A stretch of DNA of 64,000 bases from Galbibacter sp048266365 (lineage in GTDB: Bacteria > Bacteroidota > Bacteroidia > Flavobacteriales > Flavobacteriaceae), in the NCBI RefSeq assembly GCF_048266365.1, contig NZ_JBLWZP010000007.1, positions 124,001 to 188,000 on the forward strand. Direction: 5' to 3'. Positions 8,799 through 17,565 of this stretch are shown piece after piece (within the stretch, counting starts at the first letter, position 1; each line of letters begins with the position of its first letter). The translations under genes and the position numbers were made by a program. The notes under the pieces were generated by a model, which saw only the letters and a list, made by a program, of their open reading frames with translations, did not search any database and had not been told where the DNA came from.

Positions 8799-9179
8799 AT
8801 GATACACGTAAGTTGTGCTCTAATTGAGCATCTAGGAAAAATACTTATTTGCCAGAGATCCTCGACGATGAAATTGCCGTTAAAGTGGGAATTTCCCGGT
8901 GGAAAAATAGAAGAAGGAGAATCCAAAGAAGCTTGTTTGGTCCGAGAAATCAAAGAAGAACTCGATATTGAAATTACTGTAAAGGGTGAATTACAAATGG
9001 TCAGTTATAAATACGATGATTTTTCGATATGCCTATATCCGTTTTTGGCAACTCTTGACTCAGGGGAGCCCAAAGCGATTGAACACGCTGAGTTAAAATG
9101 GGTTTCTTCTGAAGAAATGTTAAATTACGATTGGGCTGCTGCGGACATTCCTATAGTTAAAGAATACTTATCCCAATGA
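8799..9179 (+). CDS. NUDIX (deoxy)nucleoside triphosphate pyrophosphohydrolase, MutT-like
   Basis: Compact 126-aa NUDIX hydrolase. The Nudix box reads GGKIEEGES...REIKEEL (about residues 32-54), matching GX5EX7REUXEEXGU, and the KWEFPGGK lead-in is typical of MutT-type enzymes that remove oxidised or non-canonical nucleotides. Its stop codon overlaps the ATG of the following helicase gene by 4 bp (ATGA at 9176-9179), so the two proteins are translationally coupled and probably work together. A general nucleotide-pool cleaning role is the default; the coupling suggests a dedicated role with the helicase, possibly processing nucleotides or signal molecules. Substrate unknown. Confidence 0.9.
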   Translation: MIHVSCALIEHLGKILICQRSSTMKLPLKWEFPGGKIEEGESKEACLVREIKEELDIEITVKGELQMVSYKYDDFSICLYPFLATLDSGEPKAIEHAELKWVSSEEMLNYDWAAADIPIVKEYLSQ

Positions 9180-12100
9180 GTCCAGGAATCTACGAATCAC
9201 TCATAACAGAATCCTTGTCTGTTAAATTAAAAGATCTTCCTGAGCAGTCCTATTTTATTAATAAGACCGCTGTTGATAAAGAAGAAGCAATACGAGTCCT
9301 ATCCATGCATTTGCTTAGTTCAATACAGAAAGCTTTTCAAAATATTAGATTGAAAAGGGACCTAAGACTCGAACGGCAAATTGAAATAAGTAATCGTCTC
9401 ATTGAATTTTTGCATCAAGAGATTGACCATTACGATTTTCAAGAAGATTTAATTGATGATAAGGGTGAAATTTTGAATGCGGTATTTAATAAAATAGACT
9501 CGCATTACACGGATCTTGATCTTAGGCTTAAGGAGATTACTCCGATTACGCGCTTAACCCAAAGTGAATTATTTACAGGTGGGAATGTACGATTGACATT
9601 GGAAGGGGAACTAAAAAAAGAAATCCTATCTGCAGATCGTGTTGACCTACTGGTTTCATTTATTAAATGGAAAGCCATAGTGATGCTCAGATCTGCATTT
9701 AAAGAATTTACGGATCAAGGAGGTAGCCTTCGTGTAATCACGACCACTTATATGGGTGCTACGGATGCCAAAGCCATTAGAGAACTGTCTAAATTAAAGA
9801 ATACAGAAATAAAGATTTCGTATAATACCACCAATGAACGCTTACATGCTAAAGCGTATTATTTTCATCGCAATACGGGTTTTCATACGGCTTACATTGG
9901 ATCCTCTAATTTTTCACGTTCGGCCTTAACTGATGGATTGGAGTGGAATCTTAAGGTTACCACCAAAGAAATTCCACATATAATAGACAAATTTCAGAAG
10001 ACCTTTAATACATACTGGGAAACACCTGAGTTCGAAGTTTATGATGATTCCCGACATTTTAAGGATTTGCACAAGGCCCTAACACGCAATAAAATTGGCA
10101 AGTCCTCAGATGGATTGGCGACTTTTTTTGATCTAAAGCCTTACCACTATCAATTGGAGATTTTAGAGAAGTTAGTTGTTGAGCGTAATGTTCATCATTG
10201 TTATCATAATCTTGTGGTGGCTGCTACCGGAACCGGTAAAACTATTATTTCTGCCTTTGATTTTAAGAATTATTTAATAGAACATCCAGAGAGCAAATTA
10301 CTTTTTTTAGCGCATAAGATTGAGATTTTAATTCAGGCGCGAAATACTTTTAGAAACATACTTCGAGATTCAAATTATGGTGAGCTGCTAGGCAATGGAG
10401 AGGTGCCGAATGACAAACGCGCAGTATTTGGCACTATTCAATCATTTTCGAATCAGTTGGAGAGAGACTATGTTAGTGCCGATTATTACGATTTTGTAGT
10501 TCTAGATGAAGTACACCATGCACAAGCAAAAAGCTATCAAAAGGTACTCGAATTTCTTAAACCTACAATTCTCCTGGGATTGACTGCCACACCGGAGCGT
10601 GCCGACGGTAAAAGTATTCTTCCGGATTTTAACAATAGAATTGCTGCGGAAATAAGACTTCCAGATGCAATGAACAACAAATTATTGTGCCCTTTTCAAT
10701 ATTTTGTAGTTTCAGACAGCGTGGATCTTGATAAATTAAGTTGGGTAAAAGGTAATTATGATCAGAGTGAACTCACCAAGGTATATACACAATCTGATCA
10801 AAGGGCACGAGATATTTTGTATAAGCTCGAAGAGTATACAAAAGACTATACTCAGGTAAAGGCAATCGGGTTTTGTGTAAGTATTGTCCATGCAGAGTTC
10901 ATGAAGAATAAGTTCACTAGAGCTGGCCTAAAAGCTCAGTCGCTAACCAGTATAAACAGTGATGAACGCGCTGATATTTTAAACGATTTCAAAAAGGGGA
11001 ATATTAACTATTTATTTGTTGTTGATATTTTTAATGAAGGTGTCGATATTCCGGAGATTGATACTGTTCTATTTCTTCGACCGACCGAAAGCTTAACTGT
11101 ATTCTTGCAACAACTTGGTCGCGGACTTCGCTTGTACCAGGGGAAAGATTCACTAACCGTACTGGATTTTGTTGGTAATGCCCATGTAAATTATGATTTT
11201 GAAAGTAAATTTAGGGCGCTAATAGGAAAGACAAACACCACAGTTCAAAAGGAAATAGAAAATGATTTTATTCATCTTCCACTAGGGTGCTCCATATTGA
11301 TGGAAAAAAAAGCCAAGAATGTAATCTTGAACAATATAAGAAAGGCGACTTCCTTGCGAAAAAGTGACCTAATCAAGAAAATTCAACAGTATCCAAATCA
11401 AACCTATCTACCATTCACACTATCGAACTTTTTGAAAATCACTCAAATCCCTTTTGAGCGACTTTACCTTCGTGGAACATGGTCACATCTTTGTTATCAA
11501 GCTAGGGTTTTAGAGCATTACGATGAAAAAAACGAAAAACGTTACAAGAGCATGCTTACCAACAAATGGGCAGCAACAAATTCGTTAAGTTATTTTGAAT
11601 TCATACTCCTTTTGGCAGAACACAATTTTGATGTGGATATCGTAGGAAACAATCAAAAAAATCAATTGTTTCTAACGATGTTACATTACGATTTTTGGCA
11701 ACAAGCCAGCGATAGACCACTTAAAGAAACCATTGGTGAAATCGGTAAAAACAAGACTTATGTAGAGGAGATAAAGGCCTATTTAAGGATGCGTATTGAT
11801 CTTGTAGATTTTCAGGAGAGTTTATGTGTAGAGCTCGAATATGATCAGCCTCTGCAATTACATGCTCGATATACTAGGGATCAAATACTAGTTGCATTTG
11901 GCCTAACTACAGTGGAGAAAATGAGTACAAATCGAGAGGGCGTTGCAGAAAATAAAGATTTGAACATTGAATTACTCTTTGTCAATCTACAAAAATCAGA
12001 AGAAGACTTTTCTCCTACGACCATGTATGAGGATTATGCAATCAGTGAAACCTTGTTTCATTGGCAATCACAAAACAGCACATCCGACAGTTCTCCCAAA

Positions 12101-12322
12101 GGTTTGTCCTATATGAATCACATAAATAACAAAAAGAACATCCTACTCTTTATTCGGGAGGCAAAGAATGATCAATATAATAGAACCCAGGGTTATGTAT
12201 TTGTAGGCTTGGCTAATTTTAAGAACTATAGTGGTTCAAAACCAATGTCTATAACCTGGGAATTACAGCATCCGATCCCTGAATATCTTTGGGCTTCATC
12301 GGCTAAAATGGCAATTGGATAA
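9176..12322 (+). CDS. PLD-nuclease/SF2 helicase protein with DUF3427-type C-terminus
   Basis: Large 1048-aa multidomain protein. Residues about 110-290 form a phospholipase-D-like nuclease domain with HAK (H224, K226) and the downstream GSSN of the HKD motif. Then comes a superfamily-2 helicase core: Walker A ATGTGKT with K355, DEVH box at 444-447, motif III LLGLTATPERADG, and motif VI QQLGRGLR with R649. The C-terminal 300 residues resemble the DUF3427 region found on such helicases. The start overlaps the NUDIX stop by 4 bp. Helicase-plus-PLD architectures recur in DNA repair and in anti-phage systems (DISARM carries a helicase and a separate PLD protein), so a defence or repair role is likely but not shown. 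It stands alone, with no methylase nearby, between housekeeping loci. Confidence 0.88.
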   Translation: MSPGIYESLITESLSVKLKDLPEQSYFINKTAVDKEEAIRVLSMHLLSSIQKAFQNIRLKRDLRLERQIEISNRLIEFLHQEIDHYDFQEDLIDDKGEILNAVFNKIDSHYTDLDLRLKEITPITRLTQSELFTGGNVRLTLEGELKKEILSADRVDLLVSFIKWKAIVMLRSAFKEFTDQGGSLRVITTTYMGATDAKAIRELSKLKNTEIKISYNTTNERLHAKAYYFHRNTGFHTAYIGSSNFSRSALTDGLEWNLKVTTKEIPHIIDKFQKTFNTYWETPEFEVYDDSRHFKDLHKALTRNKIGKSSDGLATFFDLKPYHYQLEILEKLVVERNVHHCYHNLVVAATGTGKTIISAFDFKNYLIEHPESKLLFLAHKIEILIQARNTFRNILRDSNYGELLGNGEVPNDKRAVFGTIQSFSNQLERDYVSADYYDFVVLDEVHHAQAKSYQKVLEFLKPTILLGLTATPERADGKSILPDFNNRIAAEIRLPDAMNNKLLCPFQYFVVSDSVDLDKLSWVKGNYDQSELTKVYTQSDQRARDILYKLEEYTKDYTQVKAIGFCVSIVHAEFMKNKFTRAGLKAQSLTSINSDERADILNDFKKGNINYLFVVDIFNEGVDIPEIDTVLFLRPTESLTVFLQQLGRGLRLYQGKDSLTVLDFVGNAHVNYDFESKFRALIGKTNTTVQKEIENDFIHLPLGCSILMEKKAKNVILNNIRKATSLRKSDLIKKIQQYPNQTYLPFTLSNFLKITQIPFERLYLRGTWSHLCYQARVLEHYDEKNEKRYKSMLTNKWAATNSLSYFEFILLLAEHNFDVDIVGNNQKNQLFLTMLHYDFWQQASDRPLKETIGEIGKNKTYVEEIKAYLRMRIDLVDFQESLCVELEYDQPLQLHARYTRDQILVAFGLTTVEKMSTNREGVAENKDLNIELLFVNLQKSEEDFSPTTMYEDYAISETLFHWQSQNSTSDSSPKGLSYMNHINNKKNILLFIREAKNDQYNRTQGYVFVGLANFKNYSGSKPMSITWELQHPIPEYLWASSAKMAIG

Positions 12323-12337
12323 TATTGAACATATATC

Positions 12338-13723
12338 CTATAAATGCCTTAATATGGGTTGTTTCAAATAGACCTCTTTGATAAAACATCCGTAGAGGAC
12401 AAGATATTCCAAGGTAAGTATCCAAGGGTTCTCTTCAAAATTCGGTTGTGAATATGCGAGGTAGCTCAAGGCCACAATAAAGCTCCATACCACAGGAAAT
12501 TTATAGTTGGTAAACACACATAACAAGAGCGGAGTTGCCACGTACCAAGGATGCAGCGTTGTTGTAAAGGCCAAATAAAATGTTATGGCAAACAACATGG
12601 TGCTCATTACTATGTTGGGTTTTTCATTCTTTCTTATAACACTTATCAGCAGAATAAACACCAATACTACCACAGCCATTTTTAAACCGGCGAGATCTAT
12701 GATGTTATATCCTTTGTACAAAAACCCTATCTCCCTAATCAGGTAGTAAAAACTTGCATTGAATTCAAAATTATGAAACCACAGTCCAATGGTCCCCAAG
12801 TACTTTTGCACTAGTTCAGAAGAAAGAAATGGTATGAAAGTAGCCACTGCAACAGCTATTGTTAGGCTGTAATAGCCTAACGGTCTAAGAAAATTCCAAT
12901 GCTGCATATTGACCTTGTTTTTAGTTTTCATTGCCTTTGTTCCCTTTGCTAACAGGCGAAGAAGTACAGGCAAGAATAACAAGGGAATTAGCTTGGTCGC
13001 AATAGATAAGGCAACAGCTATTGCTGATCCCGTCCATTTTCGCTCAAGTAGAAGATAGATTCCAAGTAGGAAAAACAATAGCATCAAGCCCTCAAAATGT
13101 AAGTTTCCAACGAGTTCAATGCAGATAAATGGATTTAAGAAATACCAATATGCTTTGTGCTTATCCTGCCCTAAAAGCGTTAGTATCTTTTGGGCAATTA
13201 TGAGTATTCCAACGTCAGCCGCAATAAGACTCAGGCGTAGAAATATAATACTTCCCATGATATTCTGTTGTCCGAAAAAGGAACTCAGATAATAAAAGAG
13301 CTGACTTAGGGGAGGATAGTTGCTATAGTGTCCTGCACTTAGGGCACCCATTGCTTTGTAGAGTTGTTGTGCAGTCGGAAACAAAGACTCTCCTGAGGCG
13401 ATGAGTTCTTCAGGGGTGTGTAGATACGGATTGATTCCGTTATTGATGAGTTGTCCATCCCACAGAAAACGATAAAAATCCTGTGATAAGTTTGGTATCG
13501 CTACTATAAAAACAAGTCTTGATAGAATTCCAAAACAGAATAGCAGTTTAAGATTCCCCTTTTCAAACTGTAGAATCTTATAATAAAAAAAGAATAATGC
13601 TGCATACAGACTGATCAATTTTACAGTGTCAGTACGCTGTAAATCATACGCAAAGGCCATATAAAACAACAGGCTGGAAATAATAAATAAAATGGGAAAC
13701 TTATGAGCCTTGAAGTAGTGCAA
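12338..13723 (-). CDS. multi-pass membrane glycosyltransferase (GT-C, mannosyltransferase-like)
   Basis: Integral-membrane protein with about ten to twelve hydrophobic segments over 461 aa. The first loop carries a DGQLINNGINPYLHTPEEL segment and the next HYSNYPPLSQLFYY, the pattern seen in polyprenyl-phosphate-sugar dependent GT-C enzymes of the GT87/PIG-M type. It begins at a TTG three bases after the stop of the GT2 gene, so the pair is coupled. An ATG start at 13660 would lose the first helix. Third gene of a glycosyltransferase trio on the minus strand; donor probably a polyprenyl-phosphate sugar made by the first gene. Confidence 0.72.
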   Translation of the reverse strand: MHYFKAHKFPILFIISSLLFYMAFAYDLQRTDTVKLISLYAALFFFYYKILQFEKGNLKLLFCFGILSRLVFIVAIPNLSQDFYRFLWDGQLINNGINPYLHTPEELIASGESLFPTAQQLYKAMGALSAGHYSNYPPLSQLFYYLSSFFGQQNIMGSIIFLRLSLIAADVGILIIAQKILTLLGQDKHKAYWYFLNPFICIELVGNLHFEGLMLLFFLLGIYLLLERKWTGSAIAVALSIATKLIPLLFLPVLLRLLAKGTKAMKTKNKVNMQHWNFLRPLGYYSLTIAVAVATFIPFLSSELVQKYLGTIGLWFHNFEFNASFYYLIREIGFLYKGYNIIDLAGLKMAVVVLVFILLISVIRKNEKPNIVMSTMLFAITFYLAFTTTLHPWYVATPLLLCVFTNYKFPVVWSFIVALSYLAYSQPNFEENPWILTLEYLVLYGCFIKEVYLKQPILRHL

Positions 13724-13726
13724 TGT

Positions 13727-15211
13727 TTAGGATTTAAAGTTAACGGAATGGAAAAGTACAAAACTAAATCCAAAAAAAAGCATGATGTGAAATGCTAGCA
13801 GACTGTAATCCTTCAATACAAAAGCACTTAGAATTCCAAAAAGAAAATACAGTAATAAAAGGGCTTCCAATACAACACTTTTTGAAATTTTACCGGAGAT
13901 ATAAGTATTCCCTTTCCACTGATCTTTAAGAGAGTTAATGTTGAATTTAGGCGTTCGTACAAAGTCCGTCCTTTTCCCGTAATGTCCTTGGAGTACTGCA
14001 AAGCTATTGTGAAGTGTAAAGCCTAGTAAGACGGTGAAAAAAGCAATGAACAAGGCGCAGTATCCGAAGAAGTTTTTGACATTGTTTCCTCTTAGCTGCT
14101 TATAAGTGAACCAATAACATACGAACAGAATCAGGGTGCTCAGTAAAAAAACAACACTGGCATCAAAGATCCATTTTGGAAAGGAAGGCTGCTGTTTGAG
14201 GTATAAAACAGGGATGCTTAATATAGCCACCAAAAAAGCGCAAAGAAACATCGAGCTGTTTAGCAGATGGAGTATTCCATGAATTTTAGTTTTTAGTGGA
14301 ATATTTTTTGAACTTAAAAGCTTCGGTAAACTTTTTCTAAAATTCTCTGCACCTCCTTTGTTCCAGCGAAACTGTTGACTTCGAGCTGCACTTAAAACAA
14401 CAGGAAGTTCAGCGGGTGTTTCTACCTTTTCAAGGTATTTGAATTTCCACTTTTTAAGCTGTGCTCTATAACTTAAATCCAAATCCTCGGTAAGGGTATC
14501 TCCTTCCCAATTTCCTGCGTCTAAAATACAGGCTTTTCGCCATATACCGGCCGTACCGTTAAAGTTGATAAAGTGACCTCGAGCATTTCTGCCCCCTTGC
14601 TCAATGGTAAAATGTGCATCAAGTGCAAAGGCTTGAATCCTTGTAAGTATTGAGTAGTCTCGATTGATGTGTCCCCATCTGGTTTGTACCACCCCAATGC
14701 TGTCATCCTTAAAAAAAGGCACAGTTTTTCTAAGCCAGTCCGGTTTGGGCAAAAAATCAGCATCAAAAATTGCGATATACTCCCCTTTACAAACTGCCAA
14801 ACCTTCTTTTAATGCACCTGCTTTAAACCCCGCCCTATTGTCACGAAGAATATGTACAATATCGAGGCCTTTTGATTGTAGCTGATCGATCTTATTCGCC
14901 GTCTTCTCCAGTGAACTATCTGTAGAGTCATCCAATACCTGAATCTCAAGTTTATCCAATGGATAATCCATTTTCACAATATTATCCAATAGCCGCTCAA
15001 CCACGTAGGCCTCGTTGTAGATTGGGAGCTGTATGGTGATTAAAGGAATTTGTGAGGAATCGTTGAAATCAAATACAGGAGCCTTAATTTGCTGTTTTGA
15101 AGAGCGTAGATAATTAATCAGTAAGTTCAGCTGGGCAAGGCTATAGAAAAGAATTAATAGCAGCGCTAATAGATATATACTAAATACAATATAGGTGATG
15201 ATTTCTATCAT
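13727..15211 (-). CDS. membrane glycosyltransferase family 2 (cellulose synthase-like)
   Basis: Processive-type GT2. One N-terminal membrane helix, a cytosolic GT-A domain with LPIYNEAYVVERLLDNI, DDSTD, the metal-binding FDADFLP, and the acceptor/QxxRW-like motif QQFRWNKGG, then three or four C-terminal helices. I place the start at 15211 (MIEIIT), where ATG overlaps the stop of the preceding GT2 as ATGA; the longer frame from 15238 overlaps that gene by 31 bp. About 494 aa. The QxxRW-like signature suggests polymer or glucosyl/mannosyl transfer to lipid. Product unknown. Confidence 0.83.
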   Translation of the reverse strand: MIEIITYIVFSIYLLALLLILFYSLAQLNLLINYLRSSKQQIKAPVFDFNDSSQIPLITIQLPIYNEAYVVERLLDNIVKMDYPLDKLEIQVLDDSTDSSLEKTANKIDQLQSKGLDIVHILRDNRAGFKAGALKEGLAVCKGEYIAIFDADFLPKPDWLRKTVPFFKDDSIGVVQTRWGHINRDYSILTRIQAFALDAHFTIEQGGRNARGHFINFNGTAGIWRKACILDAGNWEGDTLTEDLDLSYRAQLKKWKFKYLEKVETPAELPVVLSAARSQQFRWNKGGAENFRKSLPKLLSSKNIPLKTKIHGILHLLNSSMFLCAFLVAILSIPVLYLKQQPSFPKWIFDASVVFLLSTLILFVCYWFTYKQLRGNNVKNFFGYCALFIAFFTVLLGFTLHNSFAVLQGHYGKRTDFVRTPKFNINSLKDQWKGNTYISGKISKSVVLEALLLLYFLFGILSAFVLKDYSLLAFHIMLFFGFSFVLFHSVNFKS

Positions 15212-15900
15212 TTTTTCAAGCTGTATTTGAAGATCCAACCCAATATTTTAACCCCGGCCATTACCGTGCCTTTCAGCGTTCCGGATACCTTAGATACACC
15301 TATGCGTTCTCGGTATTTTACAGGAACCTCAGTATATGAAAATTTCTTTTTTAATACTTTTAGCTGCATTTCAACAGTCCAACCATAAGTCTTGTCCTGC
15401 ATTTGCAAAGCTAATAGTTTAGGGTACTTGATCGCTCTAAAAGGTCCAAGATCCGTATACGTTGCATTGAAAAATAAGCGCATCAAAAAAGTGGCTAACC
15501 AATTTCCAAAAAGTTGTTGAGGTGTCATGGAATTCTTAGCTCTGCCTGCGGCATTTCTTGTCCCAATAACCATATCGATATCCTGGGTTAAGATAGGGTC
15601 TATGATTTTGATCAACTCTTCTGGATAGTCGGAATAATCACCATCCATAAAAACAATGATATCCGGTTCATCCTCCTGCTGTGCGATATAATCCATAGCT
15701 TTTAAACACGCATAGCCATACCCCATTTTGGTTTCGTTTAAAACGGTAGCACCAGCCATGTACGCCACCAATGCGGTGTGGTCGGTAGAGTTGTTATTAA
15801 CCACGATCACCTGATCTACTATGTTAGGAATATCAGCGATGACCAAACCTATGGAAGCTTCTTCGTTATAGGCAGGAATAATAACTTTTATTACTTGCAT
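15208..15900 (-). CDS. glycosyltransferase family 2 (polyprenyl-phosphate sugar synthase-like)
   Basis: Soluble GT2 resembling dolichyl/polyprenyl-phosphate mannosyltransferases: VIIPAYNEEASIGLVIADI at the N-terminus, NNNSTD for nucleotide binding, MDGDYSD for metal, and a membrane-proximal C-terminus. The start at 15900 gives MQVIKVIIPAYNEE; an upstream in-frame GTG at 15921 adds seven non-conserved residues. A -7 element lies at 15924-15931. First gene of a three-gene glycosyltransferase operon; it likely makes the lipid-linked sugar used by the GT-C enzyme. 230 aa. Confidence 0.85.
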   Translation of the reverse strand: MQVIKVIIPAYNEEASIGLVIADIPNIVDQVIVVNNNSTDHTALVAYMAGATVLNETKMGYGYACLKAMDYIAQQEDEPDIIVFMDGDYSDYPEELIKIIDPILTQDIDMVIGTRNAAGRAKNSMTPQQLFGNWLATFLMRLFFNATYTDLGPFRAIKYPKLLALQMQDKTYGWTVEMQLKVLKKKFSYTEVPVKYRERIGVSKVSGTLKGTVMAGVKILGWIFKYSLKK

Positions 15901-15923
15901 TGAAAATGATCTTTGGTGCACGG

Positions 15924-15931
15924 CAAATATA
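15924..15931 (-). promoter_or_regulatory. -7 element for the glycosyltransferase operon
   Basis: CAAATATA on the plus strand is TATATTTG on the minus strand, an exact TAnnTTTG match, 23 bp before the ATG at 15900. No well-spaced -33 TTG was seen. Confidence 0.45.
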
Positions 15932-15969
15932 CAGGCAACACTTTTAACTATCAGCCTCGATTGGCCGTT

Positions 15970-17565
15970 TTAATTTCTTTTGCTAAGATCTACGAGGTCA
16001 AAATCATTTTCGTTGGCGATGATGTTGGTATTAATTCTACCCTTTAAAGAACCGTTTTCTAGTTTTAACACCCCTCTTGGACATACGGATGAACAGATTC
16101 CACATCCTACACAGGAGGCTCTAACGATGTTCTCTCCTTTTTGTGCATAGGCTCTTACATCAATTCCCATTTCGCAATAGGTTGAACAGTTCCCACATGA
16201 GATGCATTGTCCCCCATTTGTGGTGATTCTAAATCTTGAGAACAAGCGTTGCTGTAATCCGAGTATTGCTGCCATAGGACAGCCAAACCTACACCAAACC
16301 CTATTTCCAAAAATGGGATAGAAACCTGTGCCGATTACACCTGAAAAGATAGAGCCTATCATAAAGGCGTAGGTACTTCTAATGGTTTCCGGATTAAATA
16401 TAAACACACTGTTTCCAAAGATAAAATGAATGCCTATCAATCCCACGATCAGACATAAGAATCCAATGGAACCGTAGCGTGCATCCTGTTTGAGTTCAGC
16501 CTTTTTAAATCGCCATATGAGCGCAAAAATAATACTGAGTCCAACGGCTACGGCAATAAGAAAAGCATCCTTATCTAACCAGTATTTATCCGAATCATAA
16601 CTCAAATAACTATGGACCACTGCGGTGGTCATCAGTATGCTAAATACCAGCACACTATGTACCATCCAACGTTCCCATTTCCAGGCAATCAATCTTTTGT
16701 CTGACAATTGTCTAAATGCATCACCAGTGGTTTCGGCAAGTCCACCACACCCACAGACCCAAGAGCAATACCAACGCTTTCCATAAAAGTACGTGAATAT
16801 AGGGGTGATGATTAAAATAGAAACAATACCGAAGATTAATAAGGCTAGGCCGAGGTCTCCGGAACTTATAAAGCCATCGATTCGATATTGGTCAAAATTA
16901 TAATAGTTTAAAGGCCATATATTTTTAAAGTCGTAATATGGCAGGTTATACCCTTTTTCCCCGTTTAGCCTCGCCATAAGCTCTGGAATAATGAAGGCAA
17001 ACGACAACTGGAATAACATCACACTAATGGTTCGCAATACCTGATAACGATTGCCCCGATATTTCCAAAGGAACTTCACACCAAAGGCGAGTATAGAAAG
17101 CGTGTATAAGGTTCCATAAACAAACCATTGACTAGCAGGGTTCCCGCTCAAAAGATTGCTTAAAGGATCAAATAGTGCAATCAGACCGGTGTTTGCTCCC
17201 TCACTTTGGAGTCCTAAATACTGTGGGAAGAAGTACAAAATAACATAGAACCCGGTAATTCCAATCCCTAAAGCCCATGCTAAAATTCCTCTTGAGGTTA
17301 AGGACCTAAACCAAACACCATCGTTTTTAATACCAGGAGATTGAGTGGCATAACTTCCATAGGCATAAAATACAATACCCGAAGTGATCGACAATAGGGC
17401 TATGGAAAGCCAGGTCGTTTTGTTTGGAAAATTCAGATTAAAGGCAGCTAAAAGCAGTACCATTAAACCAAATACTCCAATAAAAACCGCGATTTTTTGC
17501 GCTGTATTCATCCCTACAGGAGGTTCTCCTGACAGAGCCATGCTATGCGTTACTTTCGAATTCAT
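15970..17565 (-). CDS. polytopic membrane 4Fe-4S protein (NosR/NapH/CcoG-related)
   Basis: 531 aa with a long membrane region (about ten helices) and a C-terminal cytosolic bacterial ferredoxin domain. Cys motifs in order: CSWVCGCGG near 265, CRFGCP near 425, then two 4Fe-4S clusters CISCGNCSTYCEMG and CVGCGICSSVCPRG. The paired membrane CxxxC motifs plus ferredoxin domain place it with NosR/NapH/RdxA-type electron-transfer proteins. Its ATG overlaps the stop of the upstream FAD oxidoreductase by 4 bp (17562-17565), which strongly suggests a functional NAD(P)H-to-quinone or quinol-to-acceptor electron-transfer unit. No nos, nap or cco genes lie in the window, so the terminal acceptor is unknown. 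Confidence 0.82.
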   Translation of the reverse strand: MNSKVTHSMALSGEPPVGMNTAQKIAVFIGVFGLMVLLLAAFNLNFPNKTTWLSIALLSITSGIVFYAYGSYATQSPGIKNDGVWFRSLTSRGILAWALGIGITGFYVILYFFPQYLGLQSEGANTGLIALFDPLSNLLSGNPASQWFVYGTLYTLSILAFGVKFLWKYRGNRYQVLRTISVMLFQLSFAFIIPELMARLNGEKGYNLPYYDFKNIWPLNYYNFDQYRIDGFISSGDLGLALLIFGIVSILIITPIFTYFYGKRWYCSWVCGCGGLAETTGDAFRQLSDKRLIAWKWERWMVHSVLVFSILMTTAVVHSYLSYDSDKYWLDKDAFLIAVAVGLSIIFALIWRFKKAELKQDARYGSIGFLCLIVGLIGIHFIFGNSVFIFNPETIRSTYAFMIGSIFSGVIGTGFYPIFGNRVWCRFGCPMAAILGLQQRLFSRFRITTNGGQCISCGNCSTYCEMGIDVRAYAQKGENIVRASCVGCGICSSVCPRGVLKLENGSLKGRINTNIIANENDFDLVDLSKRN

